From the NCBI RefSeq assembly GCF_003387375.1, contig NZ_QUNG01000018.1, positions 1 through 64,000 on the forward strand: a stretch of DNA of 64,000 nucleotides, written 5' to 3'. The stretch is from Marinomonas pollencensis. Lineage in GTDB: Bacteria > Pseudomonadota > Gammaproteobacteria > Pseudomonadales > Marinomonadaceae. Below, piece after piece: positions 30,401 through 38,332 of this stretch (its first letter is position 1; the number at the start of each line of letters is the position of its first letter). Position numbers and translations under genes: made by a program. The notes beneath the pieces were generated by a model. The model made no database searches. It saw nothing but the letters and a program-made list of their open reading frames with translations, and was not told the origin of the DNA.

Positions 30401-30542
30401 TGATCAGCGCATCTTTGATGGTGAACTCAGGGTCTTCTAACTGCCCAAGATTGGTAAACGCCAGGGCGCCACCGATCAAAAGGATCAGGGTGACCATCCA
30501 GCTGGTGACTTTTTTCTCAATAAAATAAGCTGCAATATTCAC
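27465..30542 (-). CDS. RND-family efflux transporter, inner-membrane permease
   Basis: A 1025-residue proton-driven pump of the AcrB/HAE superfamily: helix 1 near 12-32, a large periplasmic loop with EDPEFTIKDALIITYYPGASP, central helices with GGLIIALGMLVDNAIVVTEG, a second loop, and C-terminal helices with GMVVKNGIVLADQI. The proton-relay pair in helix 4 reads Asp-Asn (VDNA) where AcrB has Asp-Asp, as in some TriC-like permeases. The adaptor gene lies directly upstream with no gap. No TolC-type gene is present, so an outer-membrane partner is presumably encoded elsewhere. Confidence 0.92.
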   Translation of the reverse strand: MNIAAYFIEKKVTSWMVTLILLIGGALAFTNLGQLEDPEFTIKDALIITYYPGASPEQVEEEVTYPIEQELQNLAYVDEIKSLSKAGYSQITLTIKDQYRAKELKQIWDEVRKKVNDMAGSFPSGVGTPNILDDYGDVYGVMLAVHGDGYRYKDLKNYVDYVKRELVLVDGIAKVTVAAEQDEQVTIEISRAKLANMGIAPSELQSLLANQNSVSNAGKVKVGSEYIRINPTGEFKDISELENLIVGTPINGKLIRLKDIATIKREYVDPETHIVNFNGAKSLLLGISFSSNVNVVNVGESLEKRIDELTYQQPVGISMEPIYFQSKEVERSVFNFLLNLAEAVGIVILVLLIFMGIRSGLLIGLILLLTILGTFIVMDYFSINLQRISLGGLIIALGMLVDNAIVVTEGVLIGLKRGMTKLEAASAVVKQTKWPLLGATVIAVTAFAPIGLSPDAVGEFVGSLFYVLMISLLLSWITAITLTPFFCDLFFKESIAEGEDDAAEDPYKGFLFSGYKWLLDKALRFRWVTVALLIGGLVTAGWAFQFVKQSFFPPSSTPMFYMDVQMPEGTHIEDTYNTVRQIESKLLKDKRIEYVASTTGQGMLRFMLTYTAEQANSSYAQFIIRTHSQEEIPGLLNDLYYQMKEQYPGLEVKLERLQLGPTSGSKIEARISGPDPVLLRKFSAQIKEIYRQDGALESIKDDWRQPVKVLRPLFNDAQARRLGISKTDLDDVLLTNFSGSQIGLYREGTDLLPIVQRAPLNERVSIDQIRDLQIYSPASGSYVTLSTLVSGFETVWENPIIERRDRKRTITVMADPNILSDETAMAIFARIRGPVEAIQLPPGYALEWGGEYESSTDAQANIFKALPMGYLFMFIITILLFNSIRVPLTIWFCVPLALIGVSTGLLAMNSAFGFMALLGFLSLSGMVVKNGIVLADQINFEKEQGTELYEAIFISSVSRVRPVCMAAITTILGMIPLLYDAFFEGMAVVISFGLGFATILTLIAVPVFYAILFRVKYRKRTDFES

Positions 30543-31655
30543 TTATAAGCCTCGCTCACGAGTCCATGGGCGTACTTTCATCGCTGCGGTTAAGCCATCT
30601 ACTCCTGCAGCAACGATCTGCTCACCGGGTTCTAAGCCTGAGCGAATCTCGATCATTGAGCCTTTTAGCGCGCCCAACTCCACGGCCTTTTTGGTCACGG
30701 TTTGGTTGTCGGCTTGATAGACCCAAACGGTGCTTTGTGCTTCACCTGTGTTTGGGTCTTCGGTTTGCACCACAGCTTCAACGGGTACCACTATGTGTTT
30801 GGTGACGCCCAGCAGTTTGCTTAGGTCCATGTCCACATTGGCCGTCATACCTGGTAGTAGGGTGTGTTGTTTTGCTCCCTCGCGAATTAAGCTAAGGGTG
30901 ACATCGTAGGCCATGGTGGATTGATCCGGCATGGTTTTGTGCTCTTTATAAGCACCCTGGTAGACCGCATCTGGCGCAACGTCTACCAGCACTTTAGGTT
31001 GGTAGTGGTTTTGCGCAGATTTTATGCTGACGACTAGGCTTTCAGGCACTTGAAATTCGACTTCGAGATTATCAAGGTCTTGAATGTGCATCAGGGTTTG
31101 GGTCGCACTAACATACTGGAAATTTTCTGTGCTGGTAGAGGAGATAACCCCATCAAAAGGGGCATAAAGCTTGGTGTATTTGAGTTGATTCTTGGCGCTT
31201 TCGAGGGCGTTGTCTGCTTGTGCTAAGGTGGCCTTCGCTTCATCAAATTGAGATTTGCTGGTGGCATTACGTTTTAGCATGATTTGTGTGCGATCGAATT
31301 GTGCTTTGGCCAAATCTTGATTGGCTTGAGCGAGTTCCACTTCCAGCTTGAAGTCAGTAGGGTCTAGCTCAGCCAGTAATTCGCCTTTTTTCACTCGTTG
31401 ACCGTCGACCACGTTAAGCTTGATCAGCTGACCACCAACACGTAGGGCAAGGTCTGCGTCTTGGCTGGCTTTTAGCTCGCCAGGAAAGCGGCGAATATTG
31501 ATGGCTTCCGTAGAACCTATGGTAATGAGTTTAACGGGACGAACAACCTCTTTTGCTAGGTTTGCGTCTTCGTTGTCGGAAGAACAAGCTGTTAATAAAA
31601 GAGACAAACCGAGTATGGCAAGAGGACCATATTGTTTACGTTTAAAGCGCTTCAT
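30543..31655 (-). CDS. RND efflux periplasmic adaptor (membrane fusion) lipoprotein
   Basis: 370 residues. The N terminus is a lipoprotein signal with lipobox LLTAC (Cys about 24). Next come an HlyD-type barrel-sandwich/lipoyl domain (QDADLALRVGGQLIKLNV, GDLVKKGELLAELD-like), a helical hairpin rich in Ala/Gln/Lys (about 105-150), the second lipoyl half (KLYAPFDGVISS) and a beta barrel. It links the permease to an outer-membrane channel. First gene of the two-gene operon; its stop abuts the permease ATG. Confidence 0.92.
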   Translation of the reverse strand: MKRFKRKQYGPLAILGLSLLLTACSSDNEDANLAKEVVRPVKLITIGSTEAINIRRFPGELKASQDADLALRVGGQLIKLNVVDGQRVKKGELLAELDPTDFKLEVELAQANQDLAKAQFDRTQIMLKRNATSKSQFDEAKATLAQADNALESAKNQLKYTKLYAPFDGVISSTSTENFQYVSATQTLMHIQDLDNLEVEFQVPESLVVSIKSAQNHYQPKVLVDVAPDAVYQGAYKEHKTMPDQSTMAYDVTLSLIREGAKQHTLLPGMTANVDMDLSKLLGVTKHIVVPVEAVVQTEDPNTGEAQSTVWVYQADNQTVTKKAVELGALKGSMIEIRSGLEPGEQIVAAGVDGLTAAMKVRPWTRERGL

Positions 31656-31941
31656 TCATTGCTCCGTAAAAACCAAGAAAAAAATATCAGATAACTTTAT
31701 TTTATATCTCTATCGCCTAAGTATAAATTTTCAATTCTATATTTAAGATATAGCTTAAATTCATATCTTGGCGAAGGTATTCAATTCAAAAGTTATGCGC
31801 AGCTTCTTTTCGCTCAAGAATTTAAGGCGTGATTGTATCGAGAAAAGTAGCAAGACGCCTTGATCAACCGCAGCTTTACTAAAACGAGCCACTGGCCTGT
31901 GGGGAATGGCTTTGATGCTTAGTGCTCAGCGCTTTGTATTA

Positions 31942-32847
31942 TTAAGTGTTGTCGAGCTGCTCGATAAAGGTTTCCAGCACCAGATTAGCGCGGGCGCCTT
32001 TACGAGTAATGGCAGAAAACTGGGTAATATAGTGGCATTCGTTGGGCAAAATCGCCCGCATTCGTCCGTCTCGCACCCAGGAGGCGGCCACATGGTCTGG
32101 TAAAAAACCAATATAGCGGCCGGTTAAAATAAGAAAGGAAATGCCTTCGCGGTCGGTGGCGGTGGCGCTTGAGGTTAGCGGCTGGTGTTGAGCTTTGGTG
32201 TCGGGCGTTTGGGCATAAGCTGGCAGAACCGCATCAAAGTCTTTTAAATCGGCTTTGCGAATCTTCTTTTCGTCTTCATGGAATAACGGATGAGTGTCGC
32301 TGCAATACAAGAACGAGCGCTCTTCGTATAAAGGTCGATATTCTAAACCGCTGAGTATTTTTAAATCCGGCACAATCCCCACATGCAAGCGGCCATCGAG
32401 CACGCCGCGTTCCACCTCTGTGGGGGGAATCATGCGGATATTTATCGTTACTTGGGGGCCTTTGTCTTTTAATGCGGCCAGAGCGCGGGTGATGCGAGTA
32501 TGAGGCAGAGTGACTAGGTTGTCGGTAATCCCTATGTTGAGCTCGCCCTTTAAATGTTGGTGTAAGGCATTGATATGAGTGCGAAAATCTTCTAATGACG
32601 AGAGCAGTTGTAGGGTGTAGTCGTAAACTTGGCTGCCTTCATTGGTAAGGGAAAACCCCGAGCGACCTCGTTGACAAAGACGAAACCCCAAACGCACTTC
32701 CAGATCGGATATGGCGATACTAATGGCCGCTCGACTGATATTGAGGTCGACCTCAGCGGCAGAGAAGCCGCCGCATTCCACCACGGTTTTAAAAATGCGC
32801 AAAATGCGCAAATCAGCATCGCTTACCTGACCTTGGAATTTATTCAT
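31942..32847 (-). CDS. LysR-family transcriptional regulator, divergent from mmsA
   Basis: 301 residues: HTH_1 near 12-70 (GGFSAAEVDLNISRAAISIAISDLEVRLGF) and a LysR substrate domain. It diverges from mmsA across a 170-bp region with LysR-like dyads, so it probably controls that gene and itself. The ligand is unknown. Confidence 0.88.
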   Translation of the reverse strand: MNKFQGQVSDADLRILRIFKTVVECGGFSAAEVDLNISRAAISIAISDLEVRLGFRLCQRGRSGFSLTNEGSQVYDYTLQLLSSLEDFRTHINALHQHLKGELNIGITDNLVTLPHTRITRALAALKDKGPQVTINIRMIPPTEVERGVLDGRLHVGIVPDLKILSGLEYRPLYEERSFLYCSDTHPLFHEDEKKIRKADLKDFDAVLPAYAQTPDTKAQHQPLTSSATATDREGISFLILTGRYIGFLPDHVAASWVRDGRMRAILPNECHYITQFSAITRKGARANLVLETFIEQLDNT

Positions 32848-32865
32848 TGTGGTACTCGGTTAAAA

Positions 32866-32903
32866 TTAAGTAATGGTTAACTAATCACTTAACTAAAAGT
32901 TAA
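32866..32903. promoter_or_regulatory. Overlapping dyads, probable LysR operator for mmsA
   Basis: A 27-bp imperfect dyad bounded by TTAAGT and ACTTAA (32866-32892) overlaps a perfect dyad TTAACT-AAA-AGTTAA (32889-32903). They sit 20-55 bp upstream of the LysR start and 114-150 bp upstream of mmsA, where a divergent LysR regulator normally binds. Confidence 0.5.
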
Positions 32904-33016
32904 TGAACTTGTGTTTTATTAATCTATTAGGCTTGGCATAGTGAAGTCAATCGCGCCTGTCGTAAAGCGCACATAGTGATCTAAACACGACTTTAAACTA
33001 ACCTCATGGAGTGCTC

Positions 33017-34507
33017 ATGGAAACGATCGGACATTTAATTGGTGGTCAGCTGTCTTATCAGGCGTCACGAACCCAAGACGTCTTTAATCCTGCTACTGGA
33101 GCGGTAGCCAAGCAAGTGGCGATCGCTCCTAAGGCAACCGTTGAAGAGGCGATTGCAGCGGCTCAAGCCGCGTACCCAGCATGGCGTAATACGCCGCCAA
33201 TAAAACGCGCTAGGGTGATGTTTAAATACAAAGAGCTGCTTGAGCAACATGCGGATAAGATTACCGCGATGATTGGCGCTGAACATGGCAAGATTTGCCA
33301 TGATGCCGCGGGCGAACTGCAGCGTGGCATTGAAAACGTAGAGTATGCGTGCGGTGCTCCAGAGTTGCTAAAAGGCGAGTTTTCTAAAAATGTGGGTCCG
33401 AGCATCGACTCTTGGAGCGAGTTTCAGCCGCTCGGTGTGGTGGCGGGCATTACGCCGTTTAACTTCCCTGCCATGGTGCCTTTGTGGATGTTCCCAATGG
33501 CCATTGTGTGTGGCAATACCTTTGTGCTTAAGCCATCAGAACGTGACCCAAGCACTGCGCTTTTCATTGCTGAGCTATTACACGAAGCGGGTTTGCCAGC
33601 TGGCGTAATGAACGTCGTCAATGGTGACAAGGAGGCAGTAGATACATTACTTACCTCGAAAGACGTTAAAGCGGTCAGCTTTGTCGGTTCTACCCCGATT
33701 GCCGAATATATTTACTCCACTGCCAGTGCCAATGGCAAACGTTGCCAAGCATTAGGCGGCGCGAAAAACCACGCCATTGTGATGCCAGATGCGGACATGG
33801 ATAACACGGTCAATCAGCTGTTAGGCGCGGCGTTTGGCTCCTCTGGAGAGCGTTGTATGGCGCTGTCTGTGGCCGTTGCTGTTGGTCAAGAGGCGGGCGA
33901 TACCCTAGTGGCAAAAATGCAAGAAGCCATGGCTCCACTAAAAGTGGGCGAATGCTCTGATAAGACCAATGACTTTGGCCCAGTGATCACTCAAGAACAC
34001 AAAGACAAGGTCGTTGGCTTTATCGACAGCGCAGAAGCGCAAGGTGCCACAGTGGTGGTTGATGGCCGTAATCCGGTTATCGCAGGCTATGAAAATGGCT
34101 TCTTTGTCGGCGCTACTCTGATTGATAACGTCAGCAAAGAAATGGACAGTTATCAGCAAGAAATCTTTGGTCCTGTACTGCAAGTGGTTCGAGTGGACAC
34201 CATGGAGCAAGCCATGCAGCTGATCAATGACCATGAGTATGGTAATGGCACCTGTATTTTTACCCGCGACGGTGAAGCGGCGCGATATTTTTCAGACCAT
34301 ATTGAAGTGGGCATGGTGGGCATCAATGTGCCTTTACCAGTGCCTGTGGCTTATCACAGTTTTGGTGGCTGGAAACGTTCTTTGTTTGGTGATCTGCATG
34401 CTTATGGCCCTGACGCGGTGCGTTTCTACACCAAACGCAAAACCATTACTCAGCGCTGGCCTTCGGCGGGTGTGCGAGAAGGTAAGAGTTTTGCTTTTCC
34501 GTCTTAG
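33017..34507 (+). CDS. mmsA: CoA-acylating methylmalonate-semialdehyde dehydrogenase
   Basis: This enzyme converts methylmalonate (or malonate) semialdehyde plus CoA and NAD to propionyl- or acetyl-CoA, in valine, inositol or beta-alanine catabolism. ALDH fold of about 496 residues: GVVAGITPFNFPAMVPLWMF, VSFVGSTPIAEYIY, ALGGAKNHAIVMPDAD and the catalytic Cys in FGSSGERCMALSVAV, all MMSDH-specific. ATG 33017 has GGAG at good spacing; the upstream GTG 33011 is part of that site. It stands alone beside its LysR gene, without mmsB or iol genes. Confidence 0.9.
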   Translation: METIGHLIGGQLSYQASRTQDVFNPATGAVAKQVAIAPKATVEEAIAAAQAAYPAWRNTPPIKRARVMFKYKELLEQHADKITAMIGAEHGKICHDAAGELQRGIENVEYACGAPELLKGEFSKNVGPSIDSWSEFQPLGVVAGITPFNFPAMVPLWMFPMAIVCGNTFVLKPSERDPSTALFIAELLHEAGLPAGVMNVVNGDKEAVDTLLTSKDVKAVSFVGSTPIAEYIYSTASANGKRCQALGGAKNHAIVMPDADMDNTVNQLLGAAFGSSGERCMALSVAVAVGQEAGDTLVAKMQEAMAPLKVGECSDKTNDFGPVITQEHKDKVVGFIDSAEAQGATVVVDGRNPVIAGYENGFFVGATLIDNVSKEMDSYQQEIFGPVLQVVRVDTMEQAMQLINDHEYGNGTCIFTRDGEAARYFSDHIEVGMVGINVPLPVPVAYHSFGGWKRSLFGDLHAYGPDAVRFYTKRKTITQRWPSAGVREGKSFAFPS

Positions 34508-34524
34508 TGGCAGCATGATAGCCG

Positions 34525-35613
34525 CTAGATAAGTGCTTCTTCACAGCGAGTGCTGTCTTGTATATGGTCGCTAGCCACCTGGTAGCGGCCATTATTTTTG
34601 GCTTGATAAAGTAAGCAATCTACGCGCTTAAACGCTTCTTTTAAGGTTTCCTCTTCTTGTACTTGGATCAGGCCAAAACTGCAGCTTATTGGGGTATGCC
34701 ATTGGTCTATATTGACGTCTTTGGGCATTTTTTGGCATATCTCTTCCAGCCGTTTATGGATCATTTCTATCTGGGTATTAGGGAAAACAAAGAGAAACTC
34801 TTCGCCACCCCAGCGACAGCAAATGTCCTTTTCTCTTAAACTGTTTGATAAGTAATGAGAGATTTTTATAAGTGCCTCATCGCCCATATCGTGGCCCAGT
34901 TCGTCGTTTATTTTTTTAAAATTATCCACATCAACGAGGGCAATACAAAAGGTTTTAGTGCCGCATCTTGCTCGTGAAAAATAATATTGCAACAGGCGTT
35001 GCGCAAAACGTCGGTTGTAAAGCTTGGTTAATTCATCATGCTCAGCAAGCTGTGAAATCTTTAGAAACTGATTTTCAAATAAACAGCGCGCAATCGCCGC
35101 GATAATAATGAAAGGCACACTGGCAAAGATGGTATTAAAAATATAAAGGCCAAAATAATGGGGGGCAAGGCCCGGTATAGGCTGGCTAAAAAGCACAGAA
35201 AAAACACCAAATGCGATCATATTGGTGATGCCCAGCAGGGCTGAGCTCACCGTTGGCAACACAGGCACAGCGACAATCAACAAAGCCATGGGCCACAAAT
35301 AATATTGAAAGCCTGCGTCAGCACCTAATAATTTGGTGGCTAAAAATGCATGGGCAATAATTTCGCCGCACATAATAGAAGCAGATATGGCATGCTGCTG
35401 GCATTTATTAAAGTAGAGGGTGGAGAGCCAAAGCAGTACGCTGGCAATATTGAACCAAGCGAGAAAGTCTTGTTCTATATAAACAAATAGAAAAATAAAG
35501 ACAAGGTGAACTGAAGCACCGCAACAGGACGCAATATTAAAAATAAAGGACTTTTGCTTTATGTTATTGGCAAAGCTGGCTGAAGCAGGATGTATGTTCA
35601 TTGTTAACCGCAT
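34525..35613 (-). CDS. Membrane-anchored diguanylate cyclase (GGDEF)
   Basis: It makes cyclic di-GMP from two GTP. About six hydrophobic helices (MASE-like sensor, first 180 residues) precede a GGDEF domain: LAEHDELTKLYNRRFAQRLL, LVDVDNFKKINDELGHDMGDEAL and the active GGEEF motif in CRWGGEEFLFVFP. No obvious RxxD inhibitory site precedes GGEEF, and there is no EAL domain. Start uncertain among 35613, 35601 and 35661. It converges with mmsA at 18 bp. Signal sensed unknown. Confidence 0.88.
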   Translation of the reverse strand: MRLTMNIHPASASFANNIKQKSFIFNIASCCGASVHLVFIFLFVYIEQDFLAWFNIASVLLWLSTLYFNKCQQHAISASIMCGEIIAHAFLATKLLGADAGFQYYLWPMALLIVAVPVLPTVSSALLGITNMIAFGVFSVLFSQPIPGLAPHYFGLYIFNTIFASVPFIIIAAIARCLFENQFLKISQLAEHDELTKLYNRRFAQRLLQYYFSRARCGTKTFCIALVDVDNFKKINDELGHDMGDEALIKISHYLSNSLREKDICCRWGGEEFLFVFPNTQIEMIHKRLEEICQKMPKDVNIDQWHTPISCSFGLIQVQEEETLKEAFKRVDCLLYQAKNNGRYQVASDHIQDSTRCEEALI

Positions 35614-35881
35614 TGTTATACTGGATAACCAAGCACGATAGCTTCCTGCTTTATTTCTCATTGCTTTGGTAGTAATTTTGTTTTGAAGTGTAATTGTATG
35701 TTAATCAGGTGTTAAATAGCCAAATAAAATCGCATAAATCAATATTTTTTTGATGGTTTTATGTATTTTTATGTTTTTCTTTTGTTTTTAATGGTGTCTG
35801 AAATGACTTTCGCCCTGATTGCCGGCTGTTTCGCTTTCTTGCTAGGGCAGTATCGGTGTTATTTCATGCATGAGGTGTGAG

Positions 35882-36496
35882 ATGAATGATATAAAACTCA
35901 GTATTAATCGGTGGGTAACACTGTCTCCGGTACTGTTTGCTTTGTTTTTGGTTGCTTGTTCTAGTCAAGAGGTTAAACCTAAGCCTGTTCCCATAGAAAG
36001 CAAACTGACTATTTATGTGAAGAACAACATGGCCTTTTTGTCGGGTGTATTAGAAGCCGATTTACCGCAACGGTTAACCGAAATGGTTCGCCAGCATCCG
36101 AATGTTACGGACATTATGCTGGTGGATGTGCCCGGTACCGATGATCAGCAAGCGACGATGGAAGGCGCCCGCTTAATTCGACGCCTAGGCTTAAATACGC
36201 ACATTGTGCCTACTGGTTATGTCTTATCTGGTGGGGTTGATCTATTTTTAGGTGGGGTTGAACGCACCATAGGTGCCGGTGCTGGTGTGGGGGTTCATGC
36301 CTGGTCAGATAACATAGGTACCCAGGCGAATAGCCTGAATAAAGTGAACCCAGTGCATGCGACCTATGTAAACTTTTACCTTGAAATGGGGGTATCAGAG
36401 CGCTTTTATTGGTTTTCGATTCAAGCCGCGCCTGCGAACCGAATTTATTTTTTATCGTCAGAAGAAATCTACGATTACCAGCTGGTGACAGAATAG
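35882..36496 (+). CDS. Periplasmic lipoprotein with ClpP/SDH-like fold (COG3904-like)
   Basis: ATG 35882 follows GAGGTGTGAG. The signal sequence ends in a lipobox FLVAC, then KPKPVPIESK. The remainder resembles periplasmic ClpP/crotonase-fold proteins: ITIYVKNN-like strand, VTDIMLVDVPGTDDQQATMEGARLIRRLGLNTHIV, then GYVLSGGVDLFLGG and GAGAGVGVHAWSD. The Ser and His of the presumed site seem retained, but the two Cys of the usual CASAC motif are replaced. Assignment is by pattern only; no activity is established. Confidence 0.6.
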   Translation: MNDIKLSINRWVTLSPVLFALFLVACSSQEVKPKPVPIESKLTIYVKNNMAFLSGVLEADLPQRLTEMVRQHPNVTDIMLVDVPGTDDQQATMEGARLIRRLGLNTHIVPTGYVLSGGVDLFLGGVERTIGAGAGVGVHAWSDNIGTQANSLNKVNPVHATYVNFYLEMGVSERFYWFSIQAAPANRIYFLSSEEIYDYQLVTE

Positions 36497-36530
36497 ACTG
36501 GTTTTACTCTGCTATTGGCGAGGAGGCGAG

Positions 36531-36878
36531 ATGGAACAAATAGAACTGTTTACCATTGAAAACCCTTGTCGCGGAATATGTGAAAACAGTGCCAAAGGGT
36601 TTTGCAAAGGCTGTTTACGCAGTCGAGAAGAGCGCTTTCATTGGCACTCTTTGTCGAATGAAAGCCGGCATCAGGTATTAGAACTCTGCCGCCAGCGTCG
36701 TCAGCGGTTGTTAAAAGCGCGTCAGAAGCGGCTGCAAAGCGACTCTTCCAAAGCGCTTCCTTACGGAATGGAAGAGGAGAGCGGTGCGCCCCTAGAGCAA
36801 GGGGCTGAAGGTGAGGTTTTTGAACTCACTCGGGAAGCGTTTGACCCTGAAGCAGACCGCGTTAGCGATCAAAAATAG
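36531..36878 (+). CDS. DUF1289 family protein
   Basis: A small cysteine-rich protein: NPCRGICENSAKGFCKGCLRSREERFHW with four Cys in a probable metal-binding arrangement, as in YdhL/DUF1289, followed by an Arg/Gln-rich helix and a low-complexity acidic C-terminal extension. The function is not established. Its 3' end overlaps the convergent radA gene by 17 bp. Confidence 0.85.
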   Translation: MEQIELFTIENPCRGICENSAKGFCKGCLRSREERFHWHSLSNESRHQVLELCRQRRQRLLKARQKRLQSDSSKALPYGMEEESGAPLEQGAEGEVFELTREAFDPEADRVSDQK

Positions 36879-38250
36879 CGTCGAGCGCTTCAGATAGCCG
36901 ATCCACACCAATGACTTCCATGCCTGGAATGGGTTTTTTCGGGCAATTGGCTTTAGGCACAACCGCTTTGATAAAACCGTGTTTTGCCGCTTCGCTAATA
37001 CGCTCCTGGCCTGATGGCACAGGGCGTATCTCTCCCGATAGCCCCACTTCACCAAGTACTACCAAGTTATGAGGCAAGACTTGGTCTCGAAAGCTGGACA
37101 CCACCGCCGCAATGGCGGCTAAGTCGGCGCTGGTTTCCAATACTTTGACGCCGCCCACTACGTTCAAATACACATCTTGATCGGAAGTGAGCAAGCCACC
37201 ATGCTTGTGCAAGACAGCTAGTAGCATGGCGAGGCGATTATGATCGAAGCCGACCGTGACGCGTCTTGGATTGCCTAGCGCGGATTCATCGACCAAGGCT
37301 TGCAGTTCGACCAGCAAGGGGCGAGTGCCTTCCCACACCACCATCACCAAGCTACCAGCGGCAGGGTGATTGCTGCGGTTTAAGAAGATAGAGCTGGGGT
37401 TCTTCACTTCTTTTAAGCCATTTTCCAGCATGGCAAATACGCCCAATTCATTAATCGCCCCAAAGCGGTTTTTCATGCCGCGTAAGGTGCGAAAACGAGA
37501 GTCTTCCGAGCCTTCCAGCAACACCGAACAGTCCACCATATGTTCGAGAACTTTCGGGCCTGCGAGTGAGCCGTCTTTGGTCACGTGGCCAACCAATAAC
37601 ACCGCAGTTTGGGTTTGCTTGGCAAAGCGTGTTAACACCGCGGCGCTTTCTCGTACTTGGGATACACTGCCGGGAGCCGACTCGATGCCATCCAGATGCA
37701 TGACCTGAATCGAGTCGATCACCATTACCTTGGGTTTAATTTGTTGGGCAATGGTAAGAATACTTTCGACGTTGGTTTCGGACAGCATTTTTAGGTTTTT
37801 AGTGGGCAAACCTAAGCGCTGTGCACGCATGGCCACCTGTTGTAAGGATTCTTCACCGGTGACATAGAGCGCGTCTTGCTGTTGTGCCAGCCAACACATG
37901 GTTTGCAGTAGTAGGGTACTTTTCCCCGCTCCTGGATGTCCGCCGATCAGCACCACACCACCAGGCACTAGGCCGCCACCTAATACACGGTCAAATTCAT
38001 TGGCTCCTGAGCTAAAACGCGGCACATCGCCTAAGTCGACGTCAGAGAGGTCTTGAATACCGGTGACTGCACCAGCATAACCTTGATAGCGAGGGTCTTG
38101 GTTGGCTGCCACTCGTGCCGAGGTTTTACTGGACGTTAAGCGGATTTCAGATAGGGAGTTCCAGGCGCCACAGGCTTGGCATTGGCCTTGCCATTTGGCG
38201 TAGTCGGAGCCACATTCATTGCATACAAACGCTGTTTTTGCTTTAGCCAT
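36862..38250 (-). CDS. radA: DNA repair protein RadA
   Basis: A RecA-like branch-migration helicase in recombination and repair. 462 residues: N-terminal C4 zinc finger CNECGSDYAKWQGQCQACG, Walker A GGHPGAGKSTLLLQ, Walker B VMVIDSIQ, the RadA-specific KNRFG motif, and a C-terminal Lon-protease-like domain with GEVGLSGEIRPV. All family features are intact. Confidence 0.96.
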   Translation of the reverse strand: MAKAKTAFVCNECGSDYAKWQGQCQACGAWNSLSEIRLTSSKTSARVAANQDPRYQGYAGAVTGIQDLSDVDLGDVPRFSSGANEFDRVLGGGLVPGGVVLIGGHPGAGKSTLLLQTMCWLAQQQDALYVTGEESLQQVAMRAQRLGLPTKNLKMLSETNVESILTIAQQIKPKVMVIDSIQVMHLDGIESAPGSVSQVRESAAVLTRFAKQTQTAVLLVGHVTKDGSLAGPKVLEHMVDCSVLLEGSEDSRFRTLRGMKNRFGAINELGVFAMLENGLKEVKNPSSIFLNRSNHPAAGSLVMVVWEGTRPLLVELQALVDESALGNPRRVTVGFDHNRLAMLLAVLHKHGGLLTSDQDVYLNVVGGVKVLETSADLAAIAAVVSSFRDQVLPHNLVVLGEVGLSGEIRPVPSGQERISEAAKHGFIKAVVPKANCPKKPIPGMEVIGVDRLSEALDAIFDR

Positions 38251-38270
38251 AGAGAGTCTTTTTTAGTCGT

Positions 38271-38296
38271 AAAGCCTGCTTTGTGAAGCAGGCTTT
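38271..38296 (-). terminator. Terminator-like hairpin between the nitrilase fusion gene and radA
   Basis: AAAGCCTGCTT and AAGCAGGCTTT form a perfect 11-bp stem with a 4-base loop. The stem ends in TTT on both strands, as in many gammaproteobacterial terminators, though no longer T run follows. Confidence 0.5.
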
Positions 38297-38332
38297 GGGT
38301 GTACCAGTCGTGAGAATAAAGACAATACCGAG

